Shown here piece after piece: positions 17,900-29,492 of a stretch of DNA of 64,000 bases. Both the position numbers and the translations under genes were made by a program. This DNA is from Methanobacterium sp. (lineage in GTDB: Archaea > Methanobacteriota > Methanobacteria > Methanobacteriales > Methanobacteriaceae), in assembly GCF_038562635.1 (NCBI RefSeq), contig NZ_JBCFBO010000001.1, forward strand, positions 1,193,869-1,257,868, given 5' to 3'. The notes under the pieces are model-generated. The model made no database searches, was not told where the DNA came from, and saw only the letters and a program-made list of their open reading frames with translations. Within the stretch, counting starts at the first letter, position 1. Each line of letters opens with the position of its first letter.

Positions 17900-19282
17900 T
17901 TAAATAGATGCTATTTTTCCATAGGCTGTTGTAAATATTCCAATAAAACATGCCACTGCAAAAACCTTAAATGCAACCCTTATGCTCCCTAAGAGATTGA
18001 AATAGGTATCAGGAGTAATTTGGACCTTTCCAATTAGCAGTGAAAAGATTAATATAATAATTCCAAAGCTTAAAACCTGCCCGCTAAGCCGCATTGTACT
18101 GGCCGTTGCAGAAGCTACACCATAATTCCGTTTTTTAACAGACCCCATAATTGCGTTGGTATTAGGGGAAGAAAATAGAGCAAATCCTGAACCAAGCACA
18201 AGCTGTCCTGCTATTATATAAGGTAGTCCTGTAAAAAATCCAACATAAATAAAAAATGAGAGACCAACAGCCGTTAATGCCATTCCAATTGAGGCCAGTA
18301 TCCTTGGATCAATCTTATCCGATAATTCTCCGGCAATTGGAGATATAATTACCATTATAAGTGGCAGAGGGAGAAGTACCAGTCCTGCTCTTTGAGGAGA
18401 ATATCCCAGTATATACTGCAAATAAAGGCTTAATAAAAAAACTGCACCAGTAGTTGTGCTGTAGTTAATCAGCGCCGCCAAATTAGAGAGAGCAAATATT
18501 CTGTTTTTAAAGAAAAGATTCATATCTAGAAGAGGGTTATCCACTCGCATATCCACAATAATAAAGACTAAGACCCCTACAATCCCCATTACTGTTAATA
18601 TTATCCCTAAAGTTCCAGGGAGGGATGAAAATCCATACATCAAGAAAAGGAGCGCAAAACTATATACAACTGCACTTTTAATATCGAATTTTTCTCCCAT
18701 ACATTCAGCCCACTCTCCTTTTAATCTCAAAAGAACAAATGAAATTACAATTAAACCCAGCAGTACATTTAAAAAGAAGATACTCCTCCAGCCAAGATAC
18801 TGAGTCATGATTCCCCCCAAAAATGGGCCAATTGAAAGGCCAAAATAAACTCCTGCAAGATTAATTCCCAAGGCTTTTCCCCTTTCAGCTAAAGGAAATA
18901 CAGAAGTTAAAATTGCCATCCCCGTGCCAAATATCATTGAAGCCCCAATTCCCTGAAAAGCTCGAAATAGAACCAGCAGCAGTGCAGATGGAGCGATACC
19001 TGCGAGAAATGAAAAAATAGTATAGGTAATTATTCCATATGTAAATATCCTCTTTAGTCCATAAATATCGGCAATTCTCCCAAATGGGAGTGTAAAAATA
19101 GCTGATGCCAGCAAAAATGATGCTGAAATCCAGCTGAGTAAAACCGCATCTGCAGCAAACTCATTTCCAATGGTTGGAAGTGCAACGTTGAGTGAAGAAC
19201 CCATAAACGGTACAAGAAAAGCAGCTAATGTGGCAGCCAGTAATGCAGTCATTTTAGTTACGTCATTGGCCTTGTTTTCCAT
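17900..19282 (-). CDS. MFS transporter, DHA2-like multidrug family
   Basis: A 460-residue polytopic membrane protein with about 14 hydrophobic segments. The N-terminal half carries the MFS loop motif LPFGRIADIYGLKRIF between helices 2 and 3, and a motif-C-like stretch (GVYFGLSIGPFLGGI) marks it as a drug/H+ antiporter-type exporter of the DHA2 group. Likely function is proton-driven export of small hydrophobic compounds; substrate unknown. The ATG has AAGGAAC upstream. It stands alone between two small related membrane-protein genes. Confidence 0.88.
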   Translation of the reverse strand: MENKANDVTKMTALLAATLAAFLVPFMGSSLNVALPTIGNEFAADAVLLSWISASFLLASAIFTLPFGRIADIYGLKRIFTYGIITYTIFSFLAGIAPSALLLVLFRAFQGIGASMIFGTGMAILTSVFPLAERGKALGINLAGVYFGLSIGPFLGGIMTQYLGWRSIFFLNVLLGLIVISFVLLRLKGEWAECMGEKFDIKSAVVYSFALLFLMYGFSSLPGTLGIILTVMGIVGVLVFIIVDMRVDNPLLDMNLFFKNRIFALSNLAALINYSTTTGAVFLLSLYLQYILGYSPQRAGLVLLPLPLIMVIISPIAGELSDKIDPRILASIGMALTAVGLSFFIYVGFFTGLPYIIAGQLVLGSGFALFSSPNTNAIMGSVKKRNYGVASATASTMRLSGQVLSFGIIILIFSLLIGKVQITPDTYFNLLGSIRVAFKVFAVACFIGIFTTAYGKIASI

Positions 19283-19519
19283 AGCAGTTCCTTCTTAAAA
19301 AATCTAAAACAGTTGAAATTAAAATAAAAATTACAGCTATTCTATTAACCACTAACTATTAATCTTTCGTAACTAACTTATTTCAATACATAACTAAGCC
19401 AAAATTATTTAAAATACAACTATTGCATCTTTAATTCTTATAACTCCCCTAAAAAAAAGATAAATTTTAAATTTTCCTAAACTATAAAATTTCACACCCT
19501 GCATTTTTATTTCATCCAA

Positions 19520-19813
19520 TTAACCCATATGAGAATACCTACCTAACGTACCCGCTGTTACCCATACAGCGAGTGTGCCCAACAGTACATATATCAATGA
19601 ATAGTGAAATGTGCCCACCATTAAAAATATCAATCCAATACTGCCTATAACTCCCATTACAGTTTTCCCAACAGCACCGCCTATAATCCATAGTATAAAA
19701 GCAGCCATTAATCCATAACTAAGATTATAAAGGTTAAATACTCCTCCCAATAAAATTATAAGCCCCAAACCACCTAAAAAATAAGTTAAGGCATTTTGTT
19801 CATTTCTCCGCAT
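19520..19813 (-). CDS. 97-residue membrane protein, paralogue of the 56-residue protein
   Basis: Four hydrophobic segments in 97 residues; the first half repeats the pattern of the protein at 17558 (GLGLIILLGGVFNLYNLSYGL...ILWII), and the second half looks like a degenerate repeat of it (IGLIFLMVGTFHYSL). ATG 19813 is chosen because GGAGGAAGG stands at SD distance; the frame opens 24 bases earlier. Function unknown. Presence of two family members around one transporter may be chance or mark a transport accessory. Confidence 0.75.
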   Translation of the reverse strand: MRRNEQNALTYFLGGLGLIILLGGVFNLYNLSYGLMAAFILWIIGGAVGKTVMGVIGSIGLIFLMVGTFHYSLIYVLLGTLAVWVTAGTLGRYSHMG

Positions 19814-20046
19814 TATCCTTCCTCCAATCAACACCATTAATGTCGTTACGTATCATAAAAAAGATATTCCAAAACCTGTTGAATTATTACAAAACAAGAC
19901 ATATATAACCTTTATGAAAAAGTACAGTATTAGTATTATCAATAATGTAAATGGAAATCTAAAATTATGCAGATTTAAGTTTGAACTAAAAATAAGTGTT
20001 TAAATTAGTAAAAAAGAAATAAAATTCAAATATTAATTAAAAATAG

Positions 20047-20068
20047 AAAAAAAGATTAAATCTTTTTT
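20047..20068 (-). terminator. hairpin terminator overlapping the alaS stop
   Basis: AAAAAAGATT/AATCTTTTTT palindrome with the alaS stop codon inside, giving a T-run on the minus strand. Plausible end of the secE-to-alaS transcript. Confidence 0.5.
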
Positions 20069-22767
20069 AATTCAGTAACTGCAAACTCAAGCGCTTCCTG
20101 CATTTTTTCAGCTTTTGGCCCTGCACCCTGGGCAAGATTTGGCCTTCCGCCCCCACCGCCGCCGAGAATTGCAGCAGCATCTTTTATGATGCCGTTAATT
20201 TTGATACCGTTTTCAAGCGCTTTTTTAGAGACTGCACCAACTATTTTACCTTCACTGCTTCCCAGAACAGCAACATCAACTTTTCCCTGTTTTTCTGTTA
20301 AGTCAGTTGCCATTTTTATAAGTTCGTTCATGTCAGAATCAATTATTTCACTTAAAACAACTAAATCACCGATTTTTTCAGTTTTGTTTAAAATTCCCTC
20401 GGTTTTAAGTGATGCAATTTCCCCTTTAAGTTTATTAATTTCATTTTTAAAGGATTTCCACTCATTGAAAAATCTGTCACAGGTTTTAGGAAGTTGCTCT
20501 GATGTGACTTTGAATACATCTGAACTTTCTTTTAAGATATTATCGTTACGCTGTGCTGCTTCGATTGCAGCTTCACCCGCTGAAAATTCAATTCTTTCTA
20601 CACCATCCTGAATTCTTTCAGTCTTGGTTATTTTTATAAGTCCAATATCTCCAGTTTGATTACAGTGAGTCCCTGCACATGCCTGCACATCAATTCCGTC
20701 AACTAAAACTGTCCTTATGTCCATTCCTGGGACAATTCCACCTTGATATAATATGAATCCATATTTTTTCTCGGCTTCTGCCCTTGCCATCCAGTTTGTA
20801 AGTACAGGACGGTTTTCCATAACGAATTTATTTGCCAGCAGTTCAATTTCCTGAAGTTCTTCAGGTTCTATTCGTTTATAATGAGTAAGGTCAATCCTTG
20901 ACTTTTTAACCCCTTTCTGAGCTCCTGCTTGCCATATGTGATCTCCAAGGATCTTTCTTGCTGCTGCAACGATTAAGTGAGTTGCTGTGTGGTTTCTGGT
21001 TAAAGCCATCCTTCTGGAAATATCAATTTGACCAGTTATTATCTGACCTTTGTAAGGATGCACTTTCTCAATATCCTCTTCAGCCACCCTGTGTAAAACA
21101 GTGTTGTTAACTTTTTCAGCGTGTAAAACTTTTATTTTTTCACCGCGGATCTCTAAGTATCCTATGTCAGAAGGCTGACCTCCCCCTTCAGGATAAAATA
21201 CAGTTTGATCCAGTACTACATTATTTTCATAGGTTCCAAGCACATGCGCCTCAAACTGAGTATCAAACGGCTTCTTGTAAAATAATAAATCAGTTGCTGG
21301 GAATTCAAGCTCGATTTCAGCTTTTTCTTCCTGAGCTTCTTCTTCATGCTCAGCAGCTACCAATGTATAGAAATTATCAGGTACTTTTACCTCAAATTCC
21401 ATCTTTTCAGAGATTTCCTTGGTAGTCTCTGGAGGAATTCCATGGGATTCATAAAGTTCTTTAAGGGTTTCAAAGGGCATCTCAGTTTTATTCTTTTTCC
21501 TGAGTTTTTTAACGCTCCTTTTAACAAGTTCTCTACCTTTTGAAACAGTTTTATCGTACCTTTTATCCTCTAAATTAATTACATTAATTATATGATCCTG
21601 ACTTTGCCTGATTTCAGGATAGGTCTTAGACAGAAAATCAAGCTGTATTCTCATTATATCTGCCAGGGACTCTTTTAATCCCAACTCTTTTATGAAACGG
21701 ATTGTTCTCCTCAGGACAAGTCTTGCAAGATATCCTTCTTTAACATTGGAAGGAATTACACCGTCTGCAAGCATGAATGCAAGGCATCGTGTATGGTCTG
21801 CAATTACATAAATAGCTTCCATTGGTTTTGTAGCCCTTTCAAGGTCATCTAAAGATATATTAAGTCTATCTGCAACTTTTGACCTTAATTCTCTCAGGTC
21901 TGCAAATGTTTCAATGTCCATCATACCTGCAACTTGAGCATTCTCTGCTAAGATTCTCTCATCAACTTCAACACCAGACAGTTCCTTTAATGTCTGTATT
22001 ACGGGTCCAAATGAAGCATCATATGCAGTTGGTGTTCCCTGAGATATCCATGCAAATCTTTCAAGTCCATATCCAGTATCTACAACTGTAAGTGGAATTT
22101 CTTCAAGTTTTCCATCAGGTAAAGTTTTATATTTAATAAAAACAAGTGTTGCGAGTTCTACTCCCCTGACACAAATTTCATAACATGGCCCGGCGTTTCC
22201 TCCACCTTTCCACCATGATTCAATGTAAGTAATTTCTTCAGGGTTGATTCCAATAGATTTAATGAAGTCATGACAGTATTTTACTGTTTCATCTTCCCAG
22301 TAAATCTGTTCTTTATCAGTATTAAAAGCATGATGTGCACCCATTGTAAAACATGTCATGTGTCTGCCGGTCCTTCCGACATTATCCACATCGTTAAGTC
22401 TTATTGATGGCTGTGCAACTACCAGTGGGTTTGCAGGTGGTTCTACAGCTCCTGATGTTACCCATGGTTGAAAATCGTAAATTGATGCACCTACTAAAAA
22501 AACATCATCTCTCCACCGCTTTGCAAGAACAGGATATCTCTTTATAGGTGTATGTCCATGTTGGGCAAAAAATTCAGTAAAAGCTTTTTGAATTTCGTAA
22601 AGATCATATTTTTTATCTGTGGCAGGATTTCCAATAAATGTATATTCATCGCAGGGTGCGTCCCCACATGTCTTTCTATCTCCAATTGACCAGAAATCGT
22701 TTCCACAGGTAATACAAGTTTTTTTAGTAAATCCTAGTTCTTCAAGTTGGCGAGACATAGTAATCAT
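20056..22767 (-). CDS. alaS: alanyl-tRNA synthetase, archaeal type
   Basis: A 903-residue class II synthetase that charges tRNA-Ala. The N-terminus has the archaeal Cys-rich region (CITCGNDFW, CGDAPCDEY, about residues 18-42), then the catalytic core (ending around residue 400), the editing domain with HTATHLIV and CAGTHCNQTG metal ligands, and a DHHA1 C-terminus with a glycine run and RPNLAQGAG. Length and layout fit archaeal AlaRS. Two near starts exist, ATG 22767 and ATG 22758 (MSRQLEELGF); neither has an SD, so the transcript may be nearly leaderless. It lies downstream of rpl12 but is separated from it by a good terminator. Confidence 0.96.
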   Translation of the reverse strand: MITMSRQLEELGFTKKTCITCGNDFWSIGDRKTCGDAPCDEYTFIGNPATDKKYDLYEIQKAFTEFFAQHGHTPIKRYPVLAKRWRDDVFLVGASIYDFQPWVTSGAVEPPANPLVVAQPSIRLNDVDNVGRTGRHMTCFTMGAHHAFNTDKEQIYWEDETVKYCHDFIKSIGINPEEITYIESWWKGGGNAGPCYEICVRGVELATLVFIKYKTLPDGKLEEIPLTVVDTGYGLERFAWISQGTPTAYDASFGPVIQTLKELSGVEVDERILAENAQVAGMMDIETFADLRELRSKVADRLNISLDDLERATKPMEAIYVIADHTRCLAFMLADGVIPSNVKEGYLARLVLRRTIRFIKELGLKESLADIMRIQLDFLSKTYPEIRQSQDHIINVINLEDKRYDKTVSKGRELVKRSVKKLRKKNKTEMPFETLKELYESHGIPPETTKEISEKMEFEVKVPDNFYTLVAAEHEEEAQEEKAEIELEFPATDLLFYKKPFDTQFEAHVLGTYENNVVLDQTVFYPEGGGQPSDIGYLEIRGEKIKVLHAEKVNNTVLHRVAEEDIEKVHPYKGQIITGQIDISRRMALTRNHTATHLIVAAARKILGDHIWQAGAQKGVKKSRIDLTHYKRIEPEELQEIELLANKFVMENRPVLTNWMARAEAEKKYGFILYQGGIVPGMDIRTVLVDGIDVQACAGTHCNQTGDIGLIKITKTERIQDGVERIEFSAGEAAIEAAQRNDNILKESSDVFKVTSEQLPKTCDRFFNEWKSFKNEINKLKGEIASLKTEGILNKTEKIGDLVVLSEIIDSDMNELIKMATDLTEKQGKVDVAVLGSSEGKIVGAVSKKALENGIKINGIIKDAAAILGGGGGGRPNLAQGAGPKAEKMQEALEFAVTELKKI

Positions 22768-22901
22768 TGATAAAAGTTATTAAATTATAGTAAATTACCA
22801 AATATTTTTATACAACACTTTAAACGGTGTTTTTATTTTTAAATATTAATCTTTATAAATTGAATAATTTACATTTTTGACTTAAAATAGCAGTATAATT
22901 A

Positions 22902-22936
22902 AAATAAAAAAATAGGAGAAAGCCAAAAATGGCTTT
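22902..22936 (-). terminator. terminator after rpl12
   Basis: AAAGCC, loop of six, GGCTTT, followed on the minus strand by TTTTTTTATTTT. It lies directly after the rpl12 stop codon and separates the ribosomal operon from alaS. Confidence 0.8.
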
Positions 22937-22948
22937 GAAGTTTTGGAA

Positions 22949-23251
22949 TTATCCGAAGAGAGCACCGAGACCTGCTGCGGCTTCTTCTTCTTTTTCTTCT
23001 TCCTCTTCTTCTTCCTCTTCTTCTTCTTCAGCTGGAGCTGCTGCTGGAGCTGCTGCTGCTGGAGCTGCTGCTGCTACTGCAGTTTTTTCCATTGCTTCTT
23101 CGATGTCTACGTCTTCGAGTGCTGCGATTAATGCTTTTACTCTAGCTTCGTCTACTTCTGCTCCTGCTGCTTCTAATATTTTAGTTACATTTCCTTCGTT
23201 AATTTCCTGACCAGTTGTGTGCAATAACATTGCTGCGTATACATATTCCAT
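22949..23251 (-). CDS. rpl12: ribosomal stalk protein L12 (aL12/P1)
   Basis: A 100-residue acidic stalk protein. It starts [15 protein letters not shown], the conserved helical dimerisation domain that binds the P0 spine; then comes an Ala/Pro hinge, a run of more than ten Glu, and the C-terminal tail [10 protein letters not shown] that contacts translation GTPases. AAAGGTG lies just before ATG 23251, so the 9 bases further upstream in the open frame are not used. It is the last gene of the rpl1-rplP0-rpl12 set. The GAA/GAG run makes low-complexity DNA with antisense shadow frames. Confidence 0.96.
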   Translation of the reverse strand: MEYVYAAMLLHTTGQEINEGNVTKILEAAGAEVDEARVKALIAALEDVDIEEAMEKTAVAAAAPAAAAPAAAPAEEEEEEEEEEEEKEEEAAAGLGALFG

Positions 23252-23277
23252 TATAATCACCTTTCAATTTTATAAAT

Positions 23278-24282
23278 TTAACCAAACAAGGCACCTAACC
23301 CTGCTGCGGCATCTTCTTCTTTTTCTTCTTCCTCTTCTTCTTCGTCTTCATCTTCTTCTTTTTCTTCTGATTTAACTTCAACAGCCTGTGGGCGTGATTT
23401 TAGTTTGTCCAGAAGTTCATCATCAAGTGCTTCTTCATTTTTGCTAGCTATTTCAGATGCCAGTGCTAACATTTGTAAGTAAGCCTTGGATAACAGTAAG
23501 TCTGTTGTTTTTGATGTGAGAATTTCTGCATTTAATGCTAGATTCATTGACTTGCTTGCAGCATTCTGTATTATATATGGCATAGCCACTTTGTTGTATA
23601 TTGAAGCATTTACTGATAAGTTCAATGCTTGAGAGAATGCAGTCTGTATATCAGATATGGTTTTACTCTCATCAATTGTTAAAAGATCAGATGTGTATAC
23701 CGTTTGATCTTCATATGCTGCTACTAAATCAATTCCAACTTCCATTGGGTGGATATCAAGTCTTGTAAGAATACCTGCTATCTCCCTGGAAACTACTTCC
23801 CCTTCAGCTACAACAACCTTATCCTTGGTTATGACGATTTTTCCTTTATCAATTTTTGCAGGAATACCGACTTTTTGAAGTTCCCCAAGAATAGGACCTG
23901 GTTTGAAAGCTGTGTCACCTTTAGGTACTACAATATCTGCAGGGGCAATACTTCCAGCCTTTGCAGGAGCAGGAGTCTTACTAGCTTCAAGAATCTTAAA
24001 AAGCTTAAATGGATTCATATTTGTAAAGATTAATGCAGGTTGCCCTTCCATATGTTCTCCGAGAGCATCTATATTAGATTTTTGAGATTCACTTAAAGCA
24101 AGGCTCATCAATGTCTTTCTTGACATTTTTACAGTTGCGTCCTCTTTTAAGGTTCTTCTCATCTTTTGGAGTTGAGGAGCTGGTATATCTGCTAGATTAG
24201 CCATACCTACTACGCTATGGCCGTCAATCAGTTCTTTAAGATTATTTACCTCGTCCTTTTTCCAATTAGCAACATGAGCCAT
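23278..24282 (-). CDS. rplP0: ribosomal stalk protein P0 (L10)
   Basis: A 334-residue archaeal P0. The N-terminal rRNA-binding domain starts [12 protein letters not shown]; the middle has the archaeal insertion; spine helices that carry L12 dimers follow; the end is an Asp/Glu-rich stretch and [10 protein letters not shown], the same tail as in L12. The start ATG overlaps the rpl1 stop (TAATG), so the two are translationally coupled. 26 bases separate it from rpl12. Confidence 0.96.
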   Translation of the reverse strand: MAHVANWKKDEVNNLKELIDGHSVVGMANLADIPAPQLQKMRRTLKEDATVKMSRKTLMSLALSESQKSNIDALGEHMEGQPALIFTNMNPFKLFKILEASKTPAPAKAGSIAPADIVVPKGDTAFKPGPILGELQKVGIPAKIDKGKIVITKDKVVVAEGEVVSREIAGILTRLDIHPMEVGIDLVAAYEDQTVYTSDLLTIDESKTISDIQTAFSQALNLSVNASIYNKVAMPYIIQNAASKSMNLALNAEILTSKTTDLLLSKAYLQMLALASEIASKNEEALDDELLDKLKSRPQAVEVKSEEKEEDEDEEEEEEEKEEDAAAGLGALFG

Positions 24283-24920
24283 TAGATCACCCTCGTTACT
24301 GGACCCATGGTTGTTTTAACATACATGGATTTTATTTGGTTTCTTCCTTTTTCAAGGTTCCTGTCCAATACGCCAAGCACAGCTTCTACATTATCCGCAA
24401 TCAGTTCATCATCCATATCTTGTGAACCTACAATCGCCTGAATAACTGGCTGATCTTTTATTCTTACTTTTACAGTATTAGAAAGCCTTTCCAATATAGG
24501 ATCTGGTTTTACAGTAGCTGGAACTGGTTTTGGCATTTTTTTCCTAGGCCCAAGAACTGGTCCTAAAAATCTACCAACCTGTGGCATCATATCTGCCTGT
24601 GCAACAAAAAATGTGTATTGACTGGCCATTTTTTTGGCCTGTTTCCGGTCTTTTCCCAGCTCTTCTAAATCAGCTTTGCTGATTACAAGGTCTGCACCGG
24701 CATTTTCTGCTAGAATTGCCAGTTCACCATCTGCTATAACGGCAATTTTAATGCCTTTACCGCGTCCATTTGGAAGGAAGACTTCTTCATCAAATCTGTT
24801 TTCTGGTTTTTTCACGTCTAAATCTTTGATGTTTATAACAACATCGATAGACTGTGTGAAGTTTCTCGGCTTGGATTCTTCCTTAGCCTTCTTCACTGCT
24901 TCCACTATCTCTTGATTCAT
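24282..24920 (-). CDS. rpl1: ribosomal protein L1
   Basis: A 212-residue L1, the mobile stalk protein of the large subunit and, in methanococci, a repressor of its own operon. It has the typical N-terminus ([21 protein letters not shown]) and the conserved core ([15 protein letters not shown]). GGAGG stands 6 bases before ATG 24920, which settles the start. Its own TATA-like element (25000-25010) and a hairpin just before the SD suggest separate control from rpl11. Confidence 0.95.
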   Translation of the reverse strand: MNQEIVEAVKKAKEESKPRNFTQSIDVVINIKDLDVKKPENRFDEEVFLPNGRGKGIKIAVIADGELAILAENAGADLVISKADLEELGKDRKQAKKMASQYTFFVAQADMMPQVGRFLGPVLGPRKKMPKPVPATVKPDPILERLSNTVKVRIKDQPVIQAIVGSQDMDDELIADNVEAVLGVLDRNLEKGRNQIKSMYVKTTMGPVTRVI

Positions 24921-24933
24921 CAAATTCCTCCAT

Positions 24934-24955
24934 GAACTTTTTTGATAAAAAGTTC
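24934..24955 (-). promoter_or_regulatory. hairpin in the rpl1 leader
   Basis: GAACTTTTT, short loop, AAAAAGTTC lies right before the GGAGG of rpl1, in a leader of about 50 bases. It could affect translation or serve in L1 autoregulation; in methanococci the L1 site is inside the L1 gene, so this is a suggestion only. Confidence 0.4.
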
Positions 24956-24999
24956 ACAATTATATGTGGTATTTAAACCAAACGGATTATTTTGGTCAA

Positions 25000-25010
25000 C
25001 TTATATATTT
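25000..25010 (-). promoter_or_regulatory. TATA-box candidate for the rpl1-rplP0-rpl12 genes
   Basis: On the minus strand AAATATATAAG, about 80-90 bases ahead of rpl1 in the gap after rpl11. It would start a transcript at roughly 24975. Confidence 0.5.
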
Positions 25011-25023
25011 AATTTATTAAAAT

Positions 25024-25946
<923 letters not shown>

Positions 25947-26000
25947 ATTATCACTTACCTAAAACATTTAAGCTAATTTAATGCAGTAAATCAATAAAAA

Positions 26001-26186
26001 TTATGTTTGACTAATTAACTGAGCCACAAGAGTTATTACAAAACCTATGACCCCTATGATTATAATTCCAATTCCAGTTATCTTTGCTACGTTTATATAT
26101 TCATCACGTTCTGGCCTTTTGGATATGTATAAAACTCTTCTGTATTGTTTTAAAGCTTGGGTAATAGATTCTTTATTCAAATTCAT
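26001..26186 (-). CDS. secE: preprotein translocase subunit SecE
   Basis: A 61-residue Sec61-gamma/SecE protein: an amphipathic helix with YRRVLYISKRPERDEYINVAK, then one membrane helix (GIGIIIIGVIGFVITLVAQL). The place upstream of spt5 is conserved in archaea and confirms the call. Confidence 0.94.
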   Translation of the reverse strand: MNLNKESITQALKQYRRVLYISKRPERDEYINVAKITGIGIIIIGVIGFVITLVAQLISQT

Positions 26187-26260
26187 AAAAATACCTACTT
26201 AAATTCATAATAGAATAAGTTATTGAATTAAGGATTGGGAATAATGTATTTGGTAATTAT

Positions 26261-26271
26261 TCTATATAAAT
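26261..26271 (-). promoter_or_regulatory. TATA-box candidate for the secE-spt5-rpl11 operon
   Basis: On the minus strand ATTTATATAGA, about 75 bases before the secE start, in the gap after ftsZ. Confidence 0.55.
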
Positions 26272-26383
26272 GATAATAGTTTATTTTCATTATGAATTTA
26301 TAAACCTTTTCATTTTTATAGATAACTAAAACTAACCAAGAGAGAGAAAATCATAGGGTGTTTTTATAATTTATATTATATGA

Positions 26384-27535
26384 TTAAAAAACACCATCTA
26401 TAAACTCTTCTAAAGCAGATTCATGCACAGAATCTTTGCTTTCTTCTTCCAGATACTCGCGTTCAGCAGGCGCGCCATATATGTGAGGAGATTTTACTCC
26501 AGCTACTACTATAGTTGTCCTGATGATATTTTGAAGGTCTTCCTGTATCTGTGTACCCCAGATTATGTTTGCATCGGGATCAAGTTCATCAGCCACTATC
26601 TGAACAATCTTTTCAGCTTCGTGTAATGTCATATCTGAACTTCCAGATATGTTTATCAATGCACCTTTAGCATTTGAAATATCCAGATCAAGTAATGGAC
26701 TATTTAATGCCTCATGAACAGATTCAATTGCCCTATCGCCAGATTCAGATTCGCCCATACCAATCATTGCCATTCCAGAACCCTGCATTATACTTCGTAT
26801 ATCTGCAAAGTCAAGACTTACAAGACCAGGTTTAGTTATGAGCTCGGTTATTCCTTTAACAGCTCTTCCTAAGAGTTCATCTGTAACCATGAAAGCTTTG
26901 TTTATAGGCAGATTTGGTGCAACTTCCAGTAATTTATCATTAGGTACAACAATTACTGTATCTGCATTACTCTGCAGCTTTTCAAGTCCTTTTTCAGCAT
27001 TTTCTCGTCGTCTGAGTCCTTCAGCACTGAAAGGCATTGTAGCGACTGCAATAGTTAATGCGCCAATTTTTTTGGCTAACTTCGCAATTACTGGAGCAGA
27101 TCCTGTTCCAGTACCTCCACCAAGCCCACAGGTTACAAAAACCATGTCGGCTCCTTCTAACCTTTCTTTTATCTGTTCTTCACTTTCTTCAGCACTTTCT
27201 TCACCTATCTCAGGTATACCGCCAGCGCCTAATCCTCCACATGTTCCTTTACCTATGAGTATCTTTTGATGAGAATTTGAGTAGAATAAGTCCTGTGCAT
27301 CTGTATTTACTGAAATAGTATCTGCGCCTTCGATTCCTATTTCCATAAGTCTTGAAACTGTATTATTTCCAGCCCCTCCAGTTCCAACAACAAATATTTT
27401 TGCTTTACTCTGTTCTATAATGTCTTTGAGGTCACTGTTGATGTCTGATATATCGAAGTTATTCTGGATATCACTTGGTGTTCTCTCCCTTCTCACTTCA
27501 GATTCTTTTAAGGTACTATTTATAAGAGATTTCAA
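26384..27535 (-). CDS. ftsZ: cell-division GTPase FtsZ
   Basis: A 383-residue tubulin homologue that forms the division ring. An N-terminal tail of about 45 residues precedes the GTPase domain; nucleotide motifs are GTGGAGNN at 51-58 and the tubulin signature GGGTGTG at 139-145; the T7 synergy loop region is present ([11 protein letters not shown] and following). The C-terminal tail is short and acidic. GGGGGTAGG lies before the ATG. It precedes secE as in related genomes but has its own promoter and a 200-base gap follows. Confidence 0.96.
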   Translation of the reverse strand: MKSLINSTLKESEVRRERTPSDIQNNFDISDINSDLKDIIEQSKAKIFVVGTGGAGNNTVSRLMEIGIEGADTISVNTDAQDLFYSNSHQKILIGKGTCGGLGAGGIPEIGEESAEESEEQIKERLEGADMVFVTCGLGGGTGTGSAPVIAKLAKKIGALTIAVATMPFSAEGLRRRENAEKGLEKLQSNADTVIVVPNDKLLEVAPNLPINKAFMVTDELLGRAVKGITELITKPGLVSLDFADIRSIMQGSGMAMIGMGESESGDRAIESVHEALNSPLLDLDISNAKGALINISGSSDMTLHEAEKIVQIVADELDPDANIIWGTQIQEDLQNIIRTTIVVAGVKSPHIYGAPAEREYLEEESKDSVHESALEEFIDGVF

Positions 27536-27587
27536 TTCCTACCCCCACAGCCAATGTTGTTAAATTTATTTGTGGTATTGTAATAAC

Positions 27588-27599
27588 TTATATTTAAAA
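27588..27599 (-). promoter_or_regulatory. TATA-box candidate for ftsZ
   Basis: On the minus strand TTTTAAATATAAG, about 55 bases before the ftsZ ATG. Confidence 0.5.
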
Positions 27600-27811
27600 C
27601 CAGCGATTATATCAATGATAATTTACTATCTTGCAAATAATTTTTTAGTTTTATGAGGATATCCCCGCCACATCTTTTAGATATTGCTCAAGTATATTAC
27701 TACATTAATGTCTTTGATTTTCTAATATATGTCCACGTTAAATTCATGAAAATATATCTAAATATAAGAATTATCTCCTAAAATTTAAGATTAAAAAACT
27801 ATTCCCGCAAA

Positions 27812-28375
27812 CTAAGATCGAGGCATTGCAATTATCTCTTTAATTTTAAGATCAAAGAAATTATTCATATGCGCCGGCTCTAAAACTACCGCAGCATCAG
27901 CACCCCATGCAGTTCCACCAATTGCAATTATCTCAGAGTCCATGGGTATTAAACCAGCATCAGCAGCCATAATGGTTACTTCAACACAAACCTTTATTCC
28001 CTGGCCAAATAATCTAAGGGTGCCTGCTATTACCTCAACAGGTGTTACTCCACCAAATTTATTTGATATTCCCCTGCCAACACCACTTAAAGCATGCGAT
28101 CCTGTGTAAAATGTTATACCTTTTTCTACAAGCTTACTTTTGCCTTCTTCAGATATTTCCAGTTTTCCTTTTTCTTTAAATCCGGCATGATGAGTTATAC
28201 TTACTATATCCACATCATCCATCGCTTCTTTTAGTTTAAGCGCGGTTTTACCAGATACAGATGCAACTACAATATTTTTTATGCCTAATTCTTCTTTTCT
28301 CTGCTTTACAACTTCTACCAATTTATCTGTATTTTGTTCACCAGGACTTTCAAAATAATAAATGCTCTTTTCCAT
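27812..28375 (-). CDS. pyruvate kinase C-terminal (alpha/beta) domain protein
   Basis: A 187-residue stand-alone version of the alpha/beta domain found at the C-terminus of pyruvate kinase, without the catalytic barrel. Features: [17 protein letters not shown] near residue 40, [12 protein letters not shown], and a [13 protein letters not shown] motif towards the end. The role is unknown; in pyruvate kinase this domain takes part in allosteric binding, so a ligand sensor or a small enzyme is possible. GAGGTG precedes the ATG. It is divergent from comA. Confidence 0.8.
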   Translation of the reverse strand: MEKSIYYFESPGEQNTDKLVEVVKQRKEELGIKNIVVASVSGKTALKLKEAMDDVDIVSITHHAGFKEKGKLEISEEGKSKLVEKGITFYTGSHALSGVGRGISNKFGGVTPVEVIAGTLRLFGQGIKVCVEVTIMAADAGLIPMDSEIIAIGGTAWGADAAVVLEPAHMNNFFDLKIKEIIAMPRS

Positions 28376-28686
28376 TTATTTCACCTCAATAACACCCTTA
28401 TTTATCTATCTCCAAAACTTTATACTTTATTGATATTTTTTGCAGCTATGCCAGGTTTACCCCATAAATCACCGAAGACATGATGCCCTAAAATAAAGCG
28501 TAACTAAAAATTTTATTTTTGATAGTATTATCTGTTACAATTTACATATTTATACAAAAATTAGAATGTCAAATTAACAAACACAAACTTTAAAATTTAC
28601 ATGCATTACTATATAAATCACAAAAACAATAAAAAACTGACATAATTAGATTTAATTGTTTTAGAAATTTATCAAAAGGTGAATTA
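28376..28686. other. divergent promoter region
   Basis: About 310 bases between the pyruvate-kinase-tail gene and comA, AT-rich, holding both promoters. No ORF, RNA gene or hairpin cluster seen. Confidence 0.5.
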
Positions 28687-29460
28687 ATGAAAGCATTTGA
28701 CTTTATTGGGTCATATAGAATTCCTAAACCCCGAAAAATAGGAATAACAATGATGTTAGATAAAGGTCTGGGTTTAAATGCCCTAAACGATCTGATGGAA
28801 GTATCTGGTGAATATATAGACCTCGCCAAATTTGGATGGTGCACTTCAGCACTCCATGATAGAGATCTTGTTAAAGACAAAATTGACACATATTTATCCT
28901 ACGATGTAACTCCTTATCCTGGAGGAACTCTTTTTGAAGTTGCATATATGAAAAATAAATTTTCAGAGTTTTTAGATGAATCTGACGAGTTAGGTTTTAC
29001 AGCCATTGAGATATCAGATGGATCTACAATCATATCCCCCGAAGAAAGAAGAAATATAATCTCTGAAACTAAGGATAGAGGATTCACAGTTATTTCAGAA
29101 GTTGGAAAAAAGAATCCTAAAGATGATTGTAAACTGGACACTGAAGACCGTGTGAAACTTATAAATTCCGATATAAATGCAGGTTCAGATAGAATACTGA
29201 TTGAAGCACGTGAAGGCGGAAAGGGTATAGGCATTTATGATGAATGTGGAAATGTTAAGGAAGAAGAAGTTGAAATACTTGCAAAGACAGATATGGAAAA
29301 AATAATCTGGGAAGCCCCTTTAAAAAACCAGCAGACTTATTTAATCCTGAAATTTGGACCAAATATAAATCTGGGCAATATAGCGCCAGATGAAGTAACT
29401 GCACTTGAAACCATGCGGCGCGGGCTTAGAGGGGATACTTTAGGTAAATTAGACCTTTAA
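28687..29460 (+). CDS. comA: phosphosulfolactate synthase ComA
   Basis: A 257-residue enzyme that adds sulfite to phosphoenolpyruvate to make (2R)-phospho-3-sulfolactate, the first step of one coenzyme M pathway in methanogens. It is a TIM-barrel family; conserved stretches are [14 protein letters not shown] near the start, [18 protein letters not shown] and [20 protein letters not shown] stands before the ATG. It is a single gene; other com genes are not in the window. Confidence 0.94.
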   Translation: MKAFDFIGSYRIPKPRKIGITMMLDKGLGLNALNDLMEVSGEYIDLAKFGWCTSALHDRDLVKDKIDTYLSYDVTPYPGGTLFEVAYMKNKFSEFLDESDELGFTAIEISDGSTIISPEERRNIISETKDRGFTVISEVGKKNPKDDCKLDTEDRVKLINSDINAGSDRILIEAREGGKGIGIYDECGNVKEEEVEILAKTDMEKIIWEAPLKNQQTYLILKFGPNINLGNIAPDEVTALETMRRGLRGDTLGKLDL

Positions 29461-29492
29461 CCCACTATTTCTTATTTTTATAATTACACTCA

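Noticed and set aside
22929..23210. Ser-rich and Phe-rich plus-strand frames opposite rpl12
   Set aside because: Shadows of the GAA/GAG run and Ala hinge of rpl12 read backwards.
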